From the NCBI GenBank assembly GCA_007128755.1, contig SKWV01000487.1, positions 1 to 11,089 on the forward strand: a stretch of DNA of 11,089 nucleotides, given 5' to 3'. Numbering within the stretch: the first letter of the stretch is position 1; each line of letters starts with the position of its first letter. This DNA comes from Trueperaceae bacterium (GTDB taxonomy: Bacteria > Deinococcota > Deinococci > Deinococcales > Trueperaceae). The translations under genes were made by a program, and so were the position numbers. Under the pieces are notes generated by a model. The model was given only the letters and a program-made list of their open reading frames with translations. It made no database searches and had not been told where the DNA came from. Below are positions 9,425-11,089 of this stretch, piece by piece.

Positions 9425-9439
9425 ATGGAGACCTCATGA
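9425..9439 (+). CDS. Four-codon leaderless mini-ORF (METS) before M32 gene
   Basis: ATG GAG ACC TCA TGA begins where the transcript is expected to begin. Its TGA (9437-9439) overlaps the M32 ATG (9436-9438) as ATGA, and the GGAG used by the M32 gene (9427-9430) lies inside it. This arrangement would let a ribosome start leaderless, stop and restart on the carboxypeptidase. Whether it is translated is inference. Confidence 0.35.
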   Translation: METS

Positions 9440-10941
9440 CGCACGACCCCACCGCCTCGCTCACCGAGCTCCGGGACCGCCTGGGCGTGATCGCCGATCT
9501 CACCCAGGCGTCGGCCCTGATGACCTGGGACCAGCGCACGTACCTGCCGCCCAAGGGCAACACCGGGCGATCTCGCGCCATCGCGACGATCGGGCGGCTG
9601 CGCCACGACCACATGACCGATAACGGCCTGGCGGACGTGCTGGCCGCCCTCGAGGCCGCCGATCTGGAGGGCGACGACGCCGCCCTGGTGCGCGAGACGC
9701 GCCGTGACGTCGACCTCGCCACGCGGTTGCCGCGCGAGCTCGTGGGCCGCGCCGCGGAGCAGTTCTCGGTCGCCCAGACCCGCTGGGCCGCGGCGCGCGC
9801 GGACGACGACTTCGCGTCGTTCGCACCGGTGCTGCGCGAGAACCTCGTCGTCGTGCGCGAGATCGCGCAGGCCCACGCCGCCGGTGGCGACCTCTACGAC
9901 GCGCTCCACGACCTGTACGAGCGGGACTCGACCGCCGCCGCCGTCGAGGCCGTGTTCACCCCGCTGCGCGCGGAGCTCGTCGAGCTGGTAGGGGAGATCC
10001 GCGAGCGCGGCCGCGCGATCGACGTCGCGCCGCTCCTCGGCGCGTTCGACGAGGGCCGCCAGGAGCGCTTCAACGTGAGCGTCGCCCGCGCCTTCGGATA
10101 CGACATGGAAGCCGGCCGGCTCGATCGCACGACGCACCCGTTCGCGAGCGGCATCGGCCGCGGCGACGTCCGGATCACGACGCGCTACAAGAGCGACGAC
10201 CTGCGCGGCGCCCTGTTCCCGACGCTCCACGAGGCCGGTCACGGCATCTACGAGCAGAACCTGCCCGCCGAGCACGCCGGCACGCCGCTCGGGAGGTACG
10301 CCAGCCTCGGCGTGCACGAGTCGCAGTCGCGGCTGTGGGAGAACGTCGTCGGCCGCAGCCTGCCCTTCTGGGAGTGGGCCTACCCGCGGCTGCAGGAGAC
10401 GTTCCCGGATCGTCTCGGCGCGGTCGGCCTCGAGGCCTTCCACGCTGCGATGAACGTCGTGGAGCCGAGCCTCATCCGGGTCGAGGCCGACGAGGTCACG
10501 TACCACCTCCACGTCATGATCCGCTTCGAGCTCGAGCGCGCTCTGCTGGACGGCAGCCTCGAGGTCGACGACCTGCCCGGAGCCTGGAACGAGCGCTACG
10601 AGGCGTACCTCGGGATCACGCCGCCCGACGACCGGCGCGGCTGCCTCCAGGACGTCCATTGGGCCGGCGGGATGATCGGCTACTTCCCGACCTACTCGCT
10701 CGGTACGCTCCTGTCGGCGCAACTCTGGGAGGCGCTCCGGCGCGACCAGGGCGACGTCGACGACGCGATGCGCCGCGGCGAGTTCGGTGGCATCCTGTCG
10801 TGGCTGATCGAGCACGTGCACCGGCACGGCCGCCGCTACACGCCGGCGGAGCTCACCAGGCGCGCGACCGGCGCGGAGCTCTCGGCCGAACCCTACCTGC
10901 GCTACGCGCGAGAGAAGTACGGGACCCTCTACGGGCTCTGA
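9436..10941 (+). CDS. M32 family metallocarboxypeptidase (Taq type)
   Basis: This 501-aa zinc carboxypeptidase removes residues from the C-terminus of peptides, with broad specificity in the family, and is cytoplasmic (no signal peptide). All M32 hallmarks are present: HPF near 235, DVRITT (244-249; family DXRXT), the zinc motif H265-E266-A-G-H269, HESQSR (294-299) and GCLQDVHW (402-409; family GXXQDXHW). Length matches the roughly 500-aa Thermus enzyme. ATG 9436 has GGAG 5 nt upstream and gives MTHDPTASLTELRDRLG, a typical N-terminus. The frame is open to 9280, but the added residues are not family-like and lie before the -10 box. It is divergent from the dynamin-like gene with 112 bp between. 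A likely job is peptide recycling. Confidence 0.95.
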   Translation: MTHDPTASLTELRDRLGVIADLTQASALMTWDQRTYLPPKGNTGRSRAIATIGRLRHDHMTDNGLADVLAALEAADLEGDDAALVRETRRDVDLATRLPRELVGRAAEQFSVAQTRWAAARADDDFASFAPVLRENLVVVREIAQAHAAGGDLYDALHDLYERDSTAAAVEAVFTPLRAELVELVGEIRERGRAIDVAPLLGAFDEGRQERFNVSVARAFGYDMEAGRLDRTTHPFASGIGRGDVRITTRYKSDDLRGALFPTLHEAGHGIYEQNLPAEHAGTPLGRYASLGVHESQSRLWENVVGRSLPFWEWAYPRLQETFPDRLGAVGLEAFHAAMNVVEPSLIRVEADEVTYHLHVMIRFELERALLDGSLEVDDLPGAWNERYEAYLGITPPDDRRGCLQDVHWAGGMIGYFPTYSLGTLLSAQLWEALRRDQGDVDDAMRRGEFGGILSWLIEHVHRHGRRYTPAELTRRATGAELSAEPYLRYAREKYGTLYGL

Positions 10942-10966
10942 GGCGCGATGATGGCCTGGCTGCCGG

Positions 10967-10972
10967 TAGACT
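10967..10972 (+). promoter_or_regulatory. Putative -10 box of the last gene, leaderless start
   Basis: TGCCGGTAGACT is followed by 7 nt and then ATG 10980. This is leaderless spacing, with no Shine-Dalgarno between. It lies in the 38-nt gap after the M32 gene, so the next gene can be transcribed independently. Confidence 0.6.
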
Positions 10973-10979
10973 CGTCGGC

Positions 10980-11089
10980 ATGACCGACGAGCGACACGAC
11001 GAGCGCCGACCGGACACCGTCGCCTCCGGCGCCGAGCCGCTCGGCGCCGACGACCTGCGGGCATGGATCGAGGCTCGCGGCGTGCGCGC
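10980..11089 (+). CDS. Unknown protein, 3'-truncated by window edge
   Basis: Only 36 codons are visible, beginning MTDERHDERRPDTVASG and continuing to LRAWIEARGVR. The first 20 residues are polar and look disordered; a helix follows. The frame stays open to the window end. The start is supported by the TAGACT box 7 nt upstream. Too little is visible to assign a family. Confidence 0.65.
   Translation, partial: MTDERHDERRPDTVASGAEPLGADDLRAWIEARGVR

Noticed and set aside
7761..9623. Long plus-strand open frame antisense to the dynamin-like gene
   Set aside because: It is a shadow frame; the real coding strand has G1-G4 GTPase motifs in order.
9324..9722. 133-residue N-terminal extension of the dynamin-like protein
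   Set aside because: The extension is Arg/Ser-rich, overlaps the divergent M32 coding region and includes the -10 box placed 7 nt before ATG 9323.
9337..11064. Long minus-strand open frame (575 codons) antisense to the M32 gene
   Set aside because: It is a shadow frame; it also crosses the promoter boxes of three genes, and its product is Arg/Val/Glu-rich without motifs.

Overview
The window is a GC-rich (well over 65% by eye), densely packed bacterial chromosomal segment. Two protein-coding genes are cut by its edges and seven are complete. I see no rRNA, tRNA, CRISPR array, transposase or phage gene. The sequence style (GQAAEFDYSG in CarB, an M32 carboxypeptidase, a Uma2-like protein, a single dynamin-like GTPase, and TANNNT boxes 6-7 nt before start codons) fits the Deinococcota, perhaps a Trueperaceae-like lineage. 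This placement is an inference from protein flavour, not a search.

Layout, left to right. A 5'-truncated unrecognised gene (+, ends 1448) converges on carB (-, 4663 to 1565). Two tandem perfect hairpins lie between them and probably end both transcripts. Upstream of carB on the same strand is a GNAT-family acetyltransferase (-, 5613 to 4771). It is divergent from a degenerate Uma2-like PD-(D/E)XK protein (+, 5733-6311), and a 14-bp perfect inverted repeat sits at the two divergent starts. The Uma2-like gene converges on a small S4 RNA-binding protein (-, 6593 to 6333). That gene follows pheA, a monofunctional prephenate dehydratase (-, 7512 to 6649), and pheA follows a dynamin-like GTPase (-, 9323 to 7545). 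Divergent from the GTPase is a thermostable-type M32 metallocarboxypeptidase (+, 9436-10941). A new gene of unknown function begins at 10980 and leaves the window.

Most genes are housekeeping: pyrimidine/arginine precursor synthesis (CarB), phenylalanine synthesis (PheA), peptide turnover (M32) and membrane remodelling (dynamin-like). They do not form one pathway, and I see no convincing multi-gene novel system. The most interesting layer is regulatory. A recurrent CCGGnGGTAGAYT-type -10 box precedes four genes. pheA, the dynamin gene and the last gene look leaderless. The M32 gene appears to start with a four-codon leaderless mini-ORF whose stop overlaps the real start as ATGA. Several start codons were moved inward from the longest open frame because of these boxes or clear Shine-Dalgarno sites.
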